Counted from the stretch's first letter, positions 39,940 to 48,687 are shown. The stretch: DNA of 64,000 nt from Gammaproteobacteria bacterium (GCA_021156085.1 JAJNBC010000004.1:1-64000); one strand, 5' to 3'. Notes: a model not told the origin generated them from the sequence alone. Numbers and translations: made by a program.

Positions 39940-40598
39940 TGCTTACGACTACAGATCAGTTCATCGAAAATTATTTACCTAAAATATTAAACCGCTATCT
40001 CGCCTTGGACCCTGAATCTAGCCACCGCTTGCAGGCCCTGCAAGATAAAGTTGTGACAATTGAATTACTAATTCACAAATCTCCTTCCTATAAAAAAGGT
40101 AAAAATATTTTTCAAATAATCTTTAGCCCTACAGGAATTACTTTCAAAAGGCAGGATTTCTTCGAATCAGATGTTTATATTAAGGGCACCCCACTTTCTC
40201 TTTTACGCATGCTATTGACTAAAGAGAATAGAAAAAATTTTTTCTCAGAAGATGTGGGCATTGAAGGCAGCCTGGAATTAGGTCAACAAATTATTGATTT
40301 GTTTGATGCCTTGGAAATTGATTGGGAAGAGTATTTATCACATTGGATAAGTGATATCCCAGCGCATCACTTATTCAAGTTCGTACGCAAAACAGCTCTT
40401 AAGGGAAGCCGTTTACAGACCACATTCATACAAAATATAAACGAATATATCCATGAGGAAGCGAGCTTATTTCCTCCACTCGAAGCTTTACAAGATTTTT
40501 ATAATGATGTAGATAACCTACGTATGGATACTGATCGCTTGGAGAAAAATATGCAGCAATTAACGAAAAAAATAGAGGCTAAAAGAAATCATTCATGA
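39939..40598 (+). CDS. ubiJ: Ubiquinone biosynthesis accessory factor UbiJ
   Basis: The 219-residue SCP2-domain protein belongs to the ubiE-ubiJ-ubiB cluster and is a soluble lipid-binding scaffold of the Ubi complex. Recognisable features are an N-terminal helix with ENYLPKILNRYLALDPES, the beta strands around FQIIFSPTGITF, the LLRMLLTKENRKNFFSEDVGIEGSLELGQ region, and a C-terminal coiled coil (VDNLRMDTDRLEKNMQQL). Sequence conservation in this family is low; the position between ubiE and ubiB supports the call. It overlaps both neighbours by a few bases. Confidence 0.9.
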   Translation: MLTTTDQFIENYLPKILNRYLALDPESSHRLQALQDKVVTIELLIHKSPSYKKGKNIFQIIFSPTGITFKRQDFFESDVYIKGTPLSLLRMLLTKENRKNFFSEDVGIEGSLELGQQIIDLFDALEIDWEEYLSHWISDIPAHHLFKFVRKTALKGSRLQTTFIQNINEYIHEEASLFPPLEALQDFYNDVDNLRMDTDRLEKNMQQLTKKIEAKRNHS

Positions 40599-42157
40599 AA
40601 TATTTTACACGCCTGTCCCGTTTTATCTACATATATTTTATACTAATACGTTACAATTTAGATGCCATTTTTTTTAAAATTACGTGGCTTCATCCTTTAC
40701 ATTTTCTAAATTATCTTAATCCCTGGCGGTGGTTCTTAAAAAATAAATTAAGCCGAGGAGAGCGTATTCGCTTAGCATTAGAAATGCTGGGGCCTATTTT
40801 TATTAAAGCAGGACAAATTCTGTCAACGCGACGTGATTTATTACCTGAGGATATTGCAGAAGAATTAGAAAAACTACAAGATCAAGTTCCGCCTTTTCCT
40901 GGAGAACAGGCGAGAAAAATGATTGAAAAAGCCTTGAACTCTAAAATAACAGAAATTTTCCGTGATTTTGACATTAAAGCCTTGGCATCCGCTTCAATTG
41001 CTCAAGTGCATGCAGCCACATTATTAGATGGTCGCGCCGTTGTTATTAAAGTACTGCGACCTCATATTAAAAAAATAATAGAAAAAGATTTAGATTTATT
41101 GAAAATATTAGCACATTTCGCTGACCGCTTTTGGAAAAAAGGACGGCGCTTTAAGCCTAAAGAAATAGTTTCTGAAATTGCACATACACTTTATGATGAG
41201 CTTGATTTAATGCGAGAAGGTGCAAATGCATCACAATTGCGACGTAATTTTCAATATTCTTCTCAGCTTTATATTCCAGAAATTTATTGGACTTATTGCC
41301 GACCTAATATCTTAGTGATGGAACGTGTCGCAGGCATTTCCGCGCATAATATTCCTGCTTTAAGATCTACTGGCATTAATATGAAAAAACTAGCTGAAAC
41401 GGGTATTGAGCTTTTTTTCACGCAAGTTTTTAGAGATAGTTTTTTTCATGCGGATATGCATCCTGGTAATATTTTCGTGAATGCAAAGCACCTGGAAAAC
41501 CCCCAATATATCGCTGTTGATTTTGGTATAGTAGGATCCCTTAACTCCAAGGATCAGCGCTATTTAGCTGAAAATATGCTGGCATTCTTTCAGCGCGATT
41601 ATCAACGCGTGGCTGAGTTACATGTTACCTCTGGTTGGTTGCCTCCCGATACCCGTATTGACCAATTTGAAGGAGCTATTCGGGCAGTATGTGAACCTAT
41701 TTTTGAGAGACCTTTGAAAGAAATTTCTTTTGGACAACTATTATTACGCTTATTTCAAACTGCCCGCCGTTTTAATATTAATATTCAACCACAGCTTATT
41801 TTACTGCAAAAAACTTTATTGAATATTGAAGGGATAGGCAGGCAAATTTACCCCGATCTAGATCTATGGGCCACAGCCGCGCCCTTCCTAGAGAAATGGC
41901 TAAAAAATCAGGTAGGAATGAAAGCTTTTATGAGAAAAATAAAGAATAATTTACCTTATTGGTCGGAAAAACTTCCAGAAATCCCTCTTTTATTTTTTGA
42001 TGTGTTGCAGCAAACAAAAGCACGTCAAGAAGAAGAACATTTTCTTAAAAAAACTCTCCCTACGTATACGAAGCATGCTGAGTTAGTATATTTTTTATTA
42101 GGATTAAGTAGCGGGTTATTAGGGGGCTTAATTTTTTATTTTTTTCTGGGGCGCTAA
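40595..42157 (+). CDS. ubiB: Ubiquinone biosynthesis kinase-like protein UbiB
   Basis: The 520-residue ABC1/ADCK/UbiB family member is needed for ubiquinone synthesis. It has the KxGQ motif FIKAGQILSTRRDLLP, ASASIAQVHAATL (Ala-rich loop in place of a Gly-rich loop), AVVIKVLRPHIKK with the invariant Lys, the catalytic FFHADMHPGNIFV and YIAVDFGIVGSL, and C-terminal hydrophobic segments (YFLLGLSSGLLGGLIFYFF). It starts inside the ubiJ stop and is convergent with the F-box-like gene, overlapping it by 4 bases. Confidence 0.97.
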   Translation: MKYFTRLSRFIYIYFILIRYNLDAIFFKITWLHPLHFLNYLNPWRWFLKNKLSRGERIRLALEMLGPIFIKAGQILSTRRDLLPEDIAEELEKLQDQVPPFPGEQARKMIEKALNSKITEIFRDFDIKALASASIAQVHAATLLDGRAVVIKVLRPHIKKIIEKDLDLLKILAHFADRFWKKGRRFKPKEIVSEIAHTLYDELDLMREGANASQLRRNFQYSSQLYIPEIYWTYCRPNILVMERVAGISAHNIPALRSTGINMKKLAETGIELFFTQVFRDSFFHADMHPGNIFVNAKHLENPQYIAVDFGIVGSLNSKDQRYLAENMLAFFQRDYQRVAELHVTSGWLPPDTRIDQFEGAIRAVCEPIFERPLKEISFGQLLLRLFQTARRFNINIQPQLILLQKTLLNIEGIGRQIYPDLDLWATAAPFLEKWLKNQVGMKAFMRKIKNNLPYWSEKLPEIPLLFFDVLQQTKARQEEEHFLKKTLPTYTKHAELVYFLLGLSSGLLGGLIFYFFLGR

Positions 42158-43218
42158 CTGAACAAGAGAGAAAGGGCTTCATCTTTAGCTTCCAACGTTT
42201 CATTTTTAGCTTGCAACGTTCCAGTTTTAGGCCTTTTATCAGATGAATTGAAAAATCTGCTATGAGCATGTATTAAACGATCTCGCGCAGCCGATATGGC
42301 CCTAGAAACTTCGTCTACCGTTTTCTCCTCTGCACTCTCTATCTCTGATAAGAGAATATCGTTCGAATCCTTAAATTCGATTTGAATACCGCGAATATTT
42401 GATACCACTTTTTCAGAAAATATTTCCAGCTTCTGCCTATCAAATCGTTCAGGCCCGGCAAAATTTATTCTAATTACTATCGATCGAATAAATACTAGGA
42501 AAAATGCTCCTGATAAAACCACTGATAAAACCACCAAAAGGATTCCTAGCGGCGAAGGCTGTAAAGTCGCAATAATCCAACACATTGTTAGCGACATCAA
42601 CATAGCAAGGAAAAATAAGAACCCATCGCAAATTCTACTCTCCAGCAGCTCTCTATTTTTTCTATCTAATTCTTCAGGAGTCAAGGTATTCCAACGGCCT
42701 TTAAACCAACTTGTCTTTCTTCTGGTTTCCTCAATTTCCGTTAAAAAATTATTTAATAATTGAATTCTTCTAGCGAATGTATCCGATGATGTTTTTATTA
42801 CTTGATACAAATTTTCTTCAGTTGCCAGCACCTCTCTGTCTTCTATTTCTTGCGCCTTCGCCAAAGCTATTGCTTCTTCTAGGGCTAAGCTTTCTAACTC
42901 TTTCTCTTCCTTTTCTTTAAGCTGCTTCTGTTGGGATTGAGTGGATTGAGCTAGTCTTAATCTTCGCGTGTTAAACTCCTGTCGTATGTGAGTTAAACTT
43001 TCTTCACGTTTTTGTTTCGCCTCCTCTACCTGTTTTTCTGCTTCAGCTACTTTTTTATTTAAGCCACGCTTTTTTATATTATAATCGCTTACTTCTTTCC
43101 TAAAATTTTTACAAACCCGACTAGCTATGGCCACCTCTTTAGGATCGAGAAAATGTAAAACTAACTGCTGCATGGCAGAAGGGAGGCTTGGAAGGGTAGC
43201 GGTAATAGGGATAGGCAT
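42154..43218 (-). CDS. F-box-like coiled-coil membrane protein
   Basis: The 354-residue protein begins with a likely F-box (residues about 8-45: LPSLPSAMQQLVLHFLDPKE followed by VAIASRVCKNFRKEV), with the Leu-Pro start and the Val-Cys-Lys-x-Phe-Arg end typical of the motif. Then comes a Glu/Lys-rich coiled coil (about 55-150), a second helical stretch, and two membrane segments (FLFFLAMLMSLTMCWIIATL and GILLVVLSVVLSGAFFLVFI). A further helical region ends in two 7-residue repeats (TLQAKNE, TLEAKDE). F-box motifs bind eukaryotic Skp1, so a host-targeted effector is plausible. No secretion signal is provable. Confidence 0.7.
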   Translation of the reverse strand: MPIPITATLPSLPSAMQQLVLHFLDPKEVAIASRVCKNFRKEVSDYNIKKRGLNKKVAEAEKQVEEAKQKREESLTHIRQEFNTRRLRLAQSTQSQQKQLKEKEEKELESLALEEAIALAKAQEIEDREVLATEENLYQVIKTSSDTFARRIQLLNNFLTEIEETRRKTSWFKGRWNTLTPEELDRKNRELLESRICDGFLFFLAMLMSLTMCWIIATLQPSPLGILLVVLSVVLSGAFFLVFIRSIVIRINFAGPERFDRQKLEIFSEKVVSNIRGIQIEFKDSNDILLSEIESAEEKTVDEVSRAISAARDRLIHAHSRFFNSSDKRPKTGTLQAKNETLEAKDEALSLLFS

Positions 43219-43640
43219 AGGTAAAATTTATTCCATAATGTGCAAATAAAAATCATCTTAAACAACTTGCTTAATTTTGTCTAGAGCGGGGTAGAAGCAA
43301 GCTTCAGGCTCGTGACATAAATAACCGCGACAGGGGCGCCTAACTTTTTAAAAATTTAGAAATCATTGCTAGGATCTGTTAACAGTTCTACTATGCCCGG
43401 CTGTGCCACTTTGATTTTCTGTGCTCCGATGCTCATTGACTCGCATGTCAACTGCGCTTCGGTGCTCAAAAATCAAAGCGTTCCACCTCGGCCTAGCGAA
43501 TTGGCCACAGATCCTAAGGTTCTTGCATCAAAAAAACTAAGGTAAAAAAATTTAATGAATAAAAAGATAGCGTATTCGTAACTGCTCACAGTATGCTAAA
43601 AAAGCAAGTAACCCAGAGAAGTTTTATTTTATCATGCGAT
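43219..43640. other. Intergenic stretch containing MITE-like repeat
   Basis: The 422-base gap between the F-box-like gene and dacB carries one unit of the MITE-like element (43370-43516). I find no gene in the rest, only AT-rich sequence. Confidence 0.6.
43370..43516. mobile_element. MITE-like repeat, single unit
   Basis: The 147-base element has perfect 10-base terminal inverted repeats (TAGGATCTGT ... ACAGATCCTA). Inside it a perfect pair of 10-base arms, CTTTGATTTT and AAAATCAAAG, flanks a core with the smaller palindrome TTGAC-TCGCAT-GTCAA. Its interior (about 124 bases) is nearly identical to the two units at 48706-48977. There is no coding capacity for a transposase. The palindromic build indicates strong hairpin potential. 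Confidence 0.8.
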
Positions 43641-45095
43641 TTAAGTTCTATAATTTGCTAACGCAGTCACAATTTCATCTTCCATCTTACGGTATTTCCA
43701 AATATTGCCATGACGTCCATTCACTATGATGACAAAAGCTATTGCTTCGTTATTTCTATTAATCGCATACCCAGCCAATGATACTACGCCAGCTATCGTG
43801 CCTGTCTTTGCCCTAACCCGCCGCGCCACATTATATAATCGATGCTTTAATGTGCCATCTACGCCTGCGATAGGCAACGCAGAAATAAATTGATAATTCG
43901 TTGGAGAATGATGATAAGCAAAATTTAATATTTCCATCATCTGGGCTGGCTTAATGCGGTTGTCGGGGGACAATCCAGAACCATCGAGAATAAGCATTTG
44001 ATAGGGGTCAACTTGAGCTTTTTGTTCCAGAACACGCTTCACTGCTTCGCTACCATTTTGCCAACTACCGGGCCGTTTGCTATAAAGTTCCCCCATTTTC
44101 TTAAATAAGGAGCCCGCAATAATATTATCCGATTTTTTCAGCATTTCTTTCACTAATAAATATAATGGCTGGGATTGATGCACAGCAATAGTGGATAAGT
44201 TCCCTGACGCAGAACCCGCTCTAATATCACCTCTCACTTGAACACCATATCGCCTAAATAACCAATGTAATAACGACTTGTTATAGCCCATAATATCCCC
44301 AATAACTGTACTTGCGCCCCAAGCATAATGTCCCTTCGGGATACAGCCACTAATTGCAATTCCATTATTGGCTGTGGTATTAAGTTGGACATAACATGAA
44401 CGGGAATGCCCGCGTTTATTCGTCATAACAGAGTTCTCAATCCCCGAATAATAATAGTGAGGATCAGCGATAACACTTGCTCTATGCCCAGCCACTTTAG
44501 CGGGCGCTATTTTAAACGATAAACAATTGTGATTGATAATGCTCGCATTAATAGGTGCTGCATAACAATACTGTTTATCATGCGAAATCCAGCCTGGACC
44601 ACTATTAGATTGGTCATATGCAGAGGTATCAATATAAACATTCCCTAAGATTTCTTGAATATTTTGTGCTTTCAATGCTACGAGCAAATCAGTCAGATCA
44701 GAATAAGTTAAAGAAGGATCACCACTGTGCACCAGATAGACATTACCATAGATAACTCCGTGATTAATGCGAGATGCATCCGTAAGTAAGCGAGTTGGAA
44801 AAGTATAATTAGGTCCTAAATACAGTAAAGCTGCTTCCGCAGTGAGGATTTTCATAATACTGGCAGGGGTAAATAAATCGTATGCATTTTTGCTATAAAG
44901 GAGCTCACCTGACTTCATTGATTTGATCTGTATTCCTACATCAGCCTTATGGCCTGCTTCTTCAATCATCCTGTTAAGCGCTACGACGAGACTTTGTTTG
45001 TTGTAAATAGAAGGAGGGTAGGCCCATCCATCTATTCGTACGGTACTGATAAAAGTAAAAAAAACGGTCAAAATTATAAGACGCCAACATCTCAT
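43641..45095 (-). CDS. dacB: D-Ala-D-Ala carboxypeptidase/endopeptidase DacB (PBP4)
   Basis: The 484-residue periplasmic class C penicillin-binding protein has a signal peptide (LIILTVFFTFISTVRIDGWA). Its active-site motifs are SxxK in ASIMKILTAEAALLYLG, SxN in KSDNIIAGSLF, and KTG in VRAKTGTIAGVVSLAGY. It cleaves D-Ala-D-Ala or cross-links in peptidoglycan remodelling. It stands alone; the upstream 247-base gap contains no gene that I can see. Confidence 0.95.
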   Translation of the reverse strand: MRCWRLIILTVFFTFISTVRIDGWAYPPSIYNKQSLVVALNRMIEEAGHKADVGIQIKSMKSGELLYSKNAYDLFTPASIMKILTAEAALLYLGPNYTFPTRLLTDASRINHGVIYGNVYLVHSGDPSLTYSDLTDLLVALKAQNIQEILGNVYIDTSAYDQSNSGPGWISHDKQYCYAAPINASIINHNCLSFKIAPAKVAGHRASVIADPHYYYSGIENSVMTNKRGHSRSCYVQLNTTANNGIAISGCIPKGHYAWGASTVIGDIMGYNKSLLHWLFRRYGVQVRGDIRAGSASGNLSTIAVHQSQPLYLLVKEMLKKSDNIIAGSLFKKMGELYSKRPGSWQNGSEAVKRVLEQKAQVDPYQMLILDGSGLSPDNRIKPAQMMEILNFAYHHSPTNYQFISALPIAGVDGTLKHRLYNVARRVRAKTGTIAGVVSLAGYAINRNNEAIAFVIIVNGRHGNIWKYRKMEDEIVTALANYRT

Positions 45096-45342
45096 TTTCT
45101 TATCGAGCTCCCTAATTCCAATGAAGGAGCTTACTAAAGTTAGCGTTCGCAGTAAATAAATAACCTTCAGCCATTCCCCTTAAAAATAGCATTGAGCCTT
45201 GTATAGCGTCATAAAGCATGAGGAGTGCGCCGGTAAAAGTACGATGATATTTTTAGGGAGACTTGCGCCCAAAGGAACTTCGTTCTATAAATTAAATATA
45301 TGTTATAGTTAGCCTGAGAAATGGTAAAATGGGAGTTTTAAA

Positions 45343-45531
45343 ATGAATCGACATTCCAAGATCACCCCTTTCGTCAGTGAGATTGACCAAACCTTGCAAG
45401 AATTTGATAAAAAACACCCGCAGCTTTCGTTATCACAGCAAAAAGAACGCGATGAACATGCCCGCCTGTATTATTTACGCGATGTTGGTGACAGACCCTC
45501 TCAACTTGACATACTAGAGAAAAACTTCTAA
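45343..45531 (+). CDS. Small conserved hypothetical protein
   Basis: The 62-residue charged protein begins MNRHSKITPFVSEIDQTLQE and is probably helical and cytoplasmic. GGGAG about 9 bases upstream supports the start. Its stop overlaps the start of a small membrane protein gene (TAATG), so the two are a translationally coupled pair. No family is recognised. Confidence 0.7.
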   Translation: MNRHSKITPFVSEIDQTLQEFDKKHPQLSLSQQKERDEHARLYYLRDVGDRPSQLDILEKNF

Positions 45532-45761
45532 TGCGATCTATTATAGAAAGATTTTTACCCTTTGTATTCTTGGGCATCTTACTTGTACTTATCGCAGTGG
45601 GAATTGTTTTGTTTTCTTATTTACTTATTTTTGGAGCTATAGTGGGATTAATTTTATTTGTCATTGCTTGGATAAAAGGATTACTAGGCTATAAAAAACA
45701 AAGACGCTCGATTATAACCCGGCATAAATCAGGACGAACAATTGATCATGACTCATTCTAA
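45531..45761 (+). CDS. Small membrane protein coupled to the 45.3 kb gene
   Basis: The 76-residue product has two adjacent membrane segments (FLPFVFLGILLVLIAVGIVLF and YLLIFGAIVGLILFVIAWI) and a basic C-terminal tail (KKQRRSIITRHKSGRT). The start overlaps the preceding stop by one base. Function is unknown. Confidence 0.7.
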   Translation: MRSIIERFLPFVFLGILLVLIAVGIVLFSYLLIFGAIVGLILFVIAWIKGLLGYKKQRRSIITRHKSGRTIDHDSF

Positions 45762-45778
45762 TGATTGAGATGCATAAT

Positions 45779-45931
45779 TCAGATAGTTAAGGCCTGCTGT
45801 AAATCGTCTTGTAAATCTCTTACTGCCTTCATTCCCACTGATAACTGAATGAGCCCATCGGTAATACCTAATTTTTCTCGCTGATAGTTAGGTATCAAAG
45901 AAATTTCACTGCCTGCCCATACGCATCTGAT
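45779..45931 (-). pseudogene. C-terminal relic of a Cys/Met-metabolism PLP enzyme
   Basis: Read on the minus strand, the DNA after the stop of the exported-protein gene encodes about 50 residues ending at a TGA (45779-45781). The sequence includes SEISLIPNYQREKLGITDGL followed by IQLSVGMKAVRDLQDDLQQA. This matches the last part of cystathionine gamma-synthase / gamma-lyase / methionine gamma-lyase proteins (typically ...LGISDGLVRLSVGIEDADDLIADLEQAL). There is no start codon or upstream enzyme body: an in-frame TAA, shared with the neighbouring gene's stop, precedes it. It is a gene remnant. Confidence 0.75.
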
Positions 45932-46384
45932 TTAGTTGCGTTCATTTGTGATCGTAAATTGCATATCTTTGTATTTAGAAACGTGACAACGGTAACTACT
46001 TGTCACGGGCGCCAATACACCCGTTAATGTAATAATCATTGATTCGCCAGCTAAAATACCTTTTTCCAAGTTACAAAAATTCTTAATTTTAGCATACGGA
46101 CCAAAAGTAAGGCTGGATGCTATTACTTGATAGGTATGGCCATAAGTAAAAGCAACCCAATAATTATCCTCTTTACGAATATCAAATAGATAAGGGGATA
46201 CCAGCCCCGCTTCAACATCCCGTACAATCAAAAGCCAAGTAGGCTTGCCATAAAGAGTATTGAAATGGGTGTTTATTTGAAGAACTTGACCAATAGAATC
46301 ATCTGCCTGAGCTATATTGATCATTCCGCTTAAAATCATAAGCCATTCTAAGCAATTACTTCTTTTTATTTTCATACCAAGCAT
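45932..46384 (-). CDS. Conserved exported protein of Legionellales type
   Basis: The 150-residue product has a signal peptide (CLEWLMILSGMINIAQA, cleavage near 28) and a mature beta-rich domain with conserved-looking stretches (TWLLIVRDVEAGLVSPYLFD, NYWVAFTYGHTYQVIASSL, FGPYAKIKNFC). I recall similar small exported proteins in Legionella and Coxiella, without assigned function. The start may be ATG 46384 or the internal ATG at 46375. It is divergent from the SET gene (about 55 bases) and borders a PLP-enzyme relic. Confidence 0.75.
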   Translation of the reverse strand: MLGMKIKRSNCLEWLMILSGMINIAQADDSIGQVLQINTHFNTLYGKPTWLLIVRDVEAGLVSPYLFDIRKEDNYWVAFTYGHTYQVIASSLTFGPYAKIKNFCNLEKGILAGESMIITLTGVLAPVTSSYRCHVSKYKDMQFTITNERN

Positions 46385-46439
46385 TACTCGACCAATATAA
46401 TTATCGTATTATACCTAGGATAAGAAGTTAAGGATATTG

Positions 46440-46916
46440 ATGAAAACGCTTTTACAACATGGGTTAATCGTTAAGCAATCACTCATTCACGGCTATGGGG
46501 TATTTGCAGATAAAATCTTTGATCAAAATACTATTATTGAGGAATGTTGTGCAATTATATGCAGCGGGAAAGATAAGTCTCTAGAAAATTACTTTTTTAA
46601 GTCGGGAAAAACATGCTTTATTGCAACTGGTTATGGGTTAGTTTATAACCACGCTGATATACCTAATGCATATTGTTATTTTGATGAAACACGCCATTTA
46701 TTGATATTCAAGTCCCTTCGCCGGATCCATCCCGGCGAAGAAATAACAATATGCTACAGTAAAACTTGGTTCTCAGAAAGAAATCTCTCAGTAAAAAAAA
46801 TGCCTAAGTGGCATAGACTACTACGATTTTCAATCAATATTCCCTTGCGTACTCTTTTTATTGTGGCAGGATTATTGCTAGCTAGTCAGTGGCTACACGT
46901 ATTAGCTGCAAAATAG
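46440..46916 (+). CDS. SET-domain protein (putative lysine methyltransferase) with C-terminal membrane segment
   Basis: The 158-residue product from ATG 46440 (AAGGAT just upstream) has a compact SET domain. The start region SLIHGYGVFADKIF, the YNHADIPNAYCYFD motif (in the position of NHxCxPN) and the end HPGEEITICYSKTW (in the position of GEELxxDY) give the SAM- and substrate-binding pattern. A C-terminal hydrophobic helix (LRTLFIVAGLLLASQWL) follows, so the protein is probably membrane-anchored. SET proteins methylate lysines and are known as effectors in Legionella and Chlamydia, but bacterial housekeeping versions also exist. It overlaps the convergent dsbB by 35 bases. Confidence 0.82.
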   Translation: MKTLLQHGLIVKQSLIHGYGVFADKIFDQNTIIEECCAIICSGKDKSLENYFFKSGKTCFIATGYGLVYNHADIPNAYCYFDETRHLLIFKSLRRIHPGEEITICYSKTWFSERNLSVKKMPKWHRLLRFSINIPLRTLFIVAGLLLASQWLHVLAAK

Positions 46917-47382
46917 ACAATAAAAGTAAGATAGCAAATCCAATAAGAGACCATGCAGCCAAACTTAAATGCAAAAACTCCAGCCCTGTTTGAGAGCACT
47001 CCATCCCACCTAGCCAAACTTGCTTAATAGCCTCTCTGAATGAAAGAAGATGAAAAATAGAACTTAAGCTTGCGCCACACTCACCAGAAGTCACAGGCGG
47101 TGATATTTGTAGCCATACTTGCCTACTAGCAAGCAGGATTCCACAGATTTCTGCGACCAGCCCAAAAAAATTTAAAAAGAGATTTCCCCATGTTCTTAAG
47201 TTTAAAATTATTCCAATAAAAAAAATCAGGCTTAACGTTCCCAGGCTTATACGTTGTAAAAGACATAGAGGACAAGGAGACATGCCTTTATATACCTGCA
47301 AAAAAACAGCGCTGCTTAACAAAACTATCGTTAAAATAAATCCGGCTAAATAAGTACAACGAAATACTTTGTTATTTTTCAT
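46882..47382 (-). CDS. dsbB: Disulfide-bond oxidoreductase DsbB
   Basis: The 166-residue inner-membrane protein reoxidises DsbA and passes electrons to quinones. It has four membrane segments and the two redox pairs: CPLC in GMSPCPLCLLQRISLG and a second periplasmic pair around GECGASL and MECSQTG. Its start overlaps the ruvX stop by 4 bases, and its 3' end overlaps the convergent SET gene. Confidence 0.95.
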   Translation of the reverse strand: MKNNKVFRCTYLAGFILTIVLLSSAVFLQVYKGMSPCPLCLLQRISLGTLSLIFFIGIILNLRTWGNLFLNFFGLVAEICGILLASRQVWLQISPPVTSGECGASLSSIFHLLSFREAIKQVWLGGMECSQTGLEFLHLSLAAWSLIGFAILLLLSILQLIRVATD

Positions 47383-47846
47383 ATTTTATCCTGTGATTGT
47401 TGCTGTTCATTAGATTTAGAACGATTTTCTATTAACCAATTTTGTAAAATAAGTTGCGCTGCTACGCTATCAACTTGCCCATCCTGCAAAGCTTTATACC
47501 CGCCTTGCTTAAACAAACGCTCACGTGCATCTTTAGTACTCAGCCTTTCATCCATCCCATAAACAACTAATGCATAACGCTGCTCAAGCGAATGTATAAA
47601 TTTCCGGGCTTCTTGAGTTAAGGGCTGCGCCGAACCATCCATATTAAGCGGTATCCCCACAACGAGCGCATCAGGGTGCCATGTTTTAATTAGTTTACTA
47701 AGCATCTCCCATTGAGGAATACCTTGGTTAGCTTTGAGTGTCAGCAGGGGGCGTGCCGTTTGAGTAATGGTCTGGCCTACTGCTACTCCAATACGCTTCA
47801 TTCCAAAGTCAAAGCCGAGCAGAATTTTTTGTGCGTTTTTTTCCAT
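47379..47846 (-). CDS. ruvX: Putative pre-16S rRNA nuclease YqgF/RuvX
   Basis: The 155-residue RNase H-fold protein matures the 16S rRNA 5' end. Family motifs are LLGFDFGMKRIGVAVGQ, PDALVVGIPLNMDGSAQPLT, GMDERLSTKDARERL and the C-terminal DSVAAQLILQNWL. It lies in a small minus-strand operon with the upstream membrane protein (38-base overlap) and dsbB. Confidence 0.95.
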   Translation of the reverse strand: MEKNAQKILLGFDFGMKRIGVAVGQTITQTARPLLTLKANQGIPQWEMLSKLIKTWHPDALVVGIPLNMDGSAQPLTQEARKFIHSLEQRYALVVYGMDERLSTKDARERLFKQGGYKALQDGQVDSVAAQLILQNWLIENRSKSNEQQQSQDKI

Positions 47847-48687
47847 GCAGCATAGTATAGTTTTTTCTTAGTTCAAGATCACGTAATTGCACCAATAAAG
47901 TAGCCCCTGTCCAAGGAATGAATAAGGCAAAAATAAGAATATGTAGAACAGTAGCTAGAAGAGAAGATTGCTGCTTAAAATCAAGAGAGAGATGAAAATG
48001 ACCTACGAATACTTGTTTAATAATCAACAAACTAGCTAAATAAAAGCTCCATGGAGTAATTTGTAGCCAAAAGGTACGCCACCAGTTTTTCCATACTAAG
48101 AATGCACTTTTGCCTAAGGCGCTAAACATCCCTTTTTTTTCAGCTAAAATTAATGGTAGATAAAAAATAAATAAAAAATAGACATATAGGATGACATATA
48201 AATAAAAGATGAGCCCGCTCATAACTACAGCCAAATTCACTAAATCAAACTGTGCAGAAATAGCTTTAGGAAAGAAATAATAAAATCCTAGAAACCCCAG
48301 GAAAAGCAAAGTAAAAATAACTGATTCAATAATAACGGCCATAATAATTATGGCCAGCCTTTGCATGGCTACTTTCATATCATTAAATAGGCTTTCTTGC
48401 ACATTAAAAGTGATACAGCGCATCCGCCATAATAAAGCAGCATAAAAAAATAGAACAGCAATCACACTACAGCCTATCCATAATTTGCTTGGAATCCGAA
48501 GCGATAATCCTAAGAAGAAATCATGGCTCATTTGTACATTAATAAAGCGTGGGATAAAAAGAATAATAGAAAGTAATAAAGCGAAATGAAGTACATGAAA
48601 AAAACTTAGCTTATAAAGCTTCAAACTTCGCAGCAATTGTTGCTTATAGGATTCTGGTTGTATGGCTAGTAGTGCTTGAGCACTCAT
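47809..48687 (-). CDS. Conserved integral membrane protein, unknown
   Basis: The 292-residue product has about six membrane segments (FFHVLHFALLLSIILFI, KLWIGCSVIAVLFFYAALL, LAIIIMAVIIESVIFTLLFLGF, VMSGLIFYLYVILYVYFLFI, and two near the C-terminus). The C-terminal tail is basic. The layout resembles YciC/BPSS1780-type membrane proteins, but I see no diagnostic motif. It overlaps ruvX by 38 bases. Confidence 0.75.
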   Translation of the reverse strand: MSAQALLAIQPESYKQQLLRSLKLYKLSFFHVLHFALLLSIILFIPRFINVQMSHDFFLGLSLRIPSKLWIGCSVIAVLFFYAALLWRMRCITFNVQESLFNDMKVAMQRLAIIIMAVIIESVIFTLLFLGFLGFYYFFPKAISAQFDLVNLAVVMSGLIFYLYVILYVYFLFIFYLPLILAEKKGMFSALGKSAFLVWKNWWRTFWLQITPWSFYLASLLIIKQVFVGHFHLSLDFKQQSSLLATVLHILIFALFIPWTGATLLVQLRDLELRKNYTMLHGKKRTKNSARL

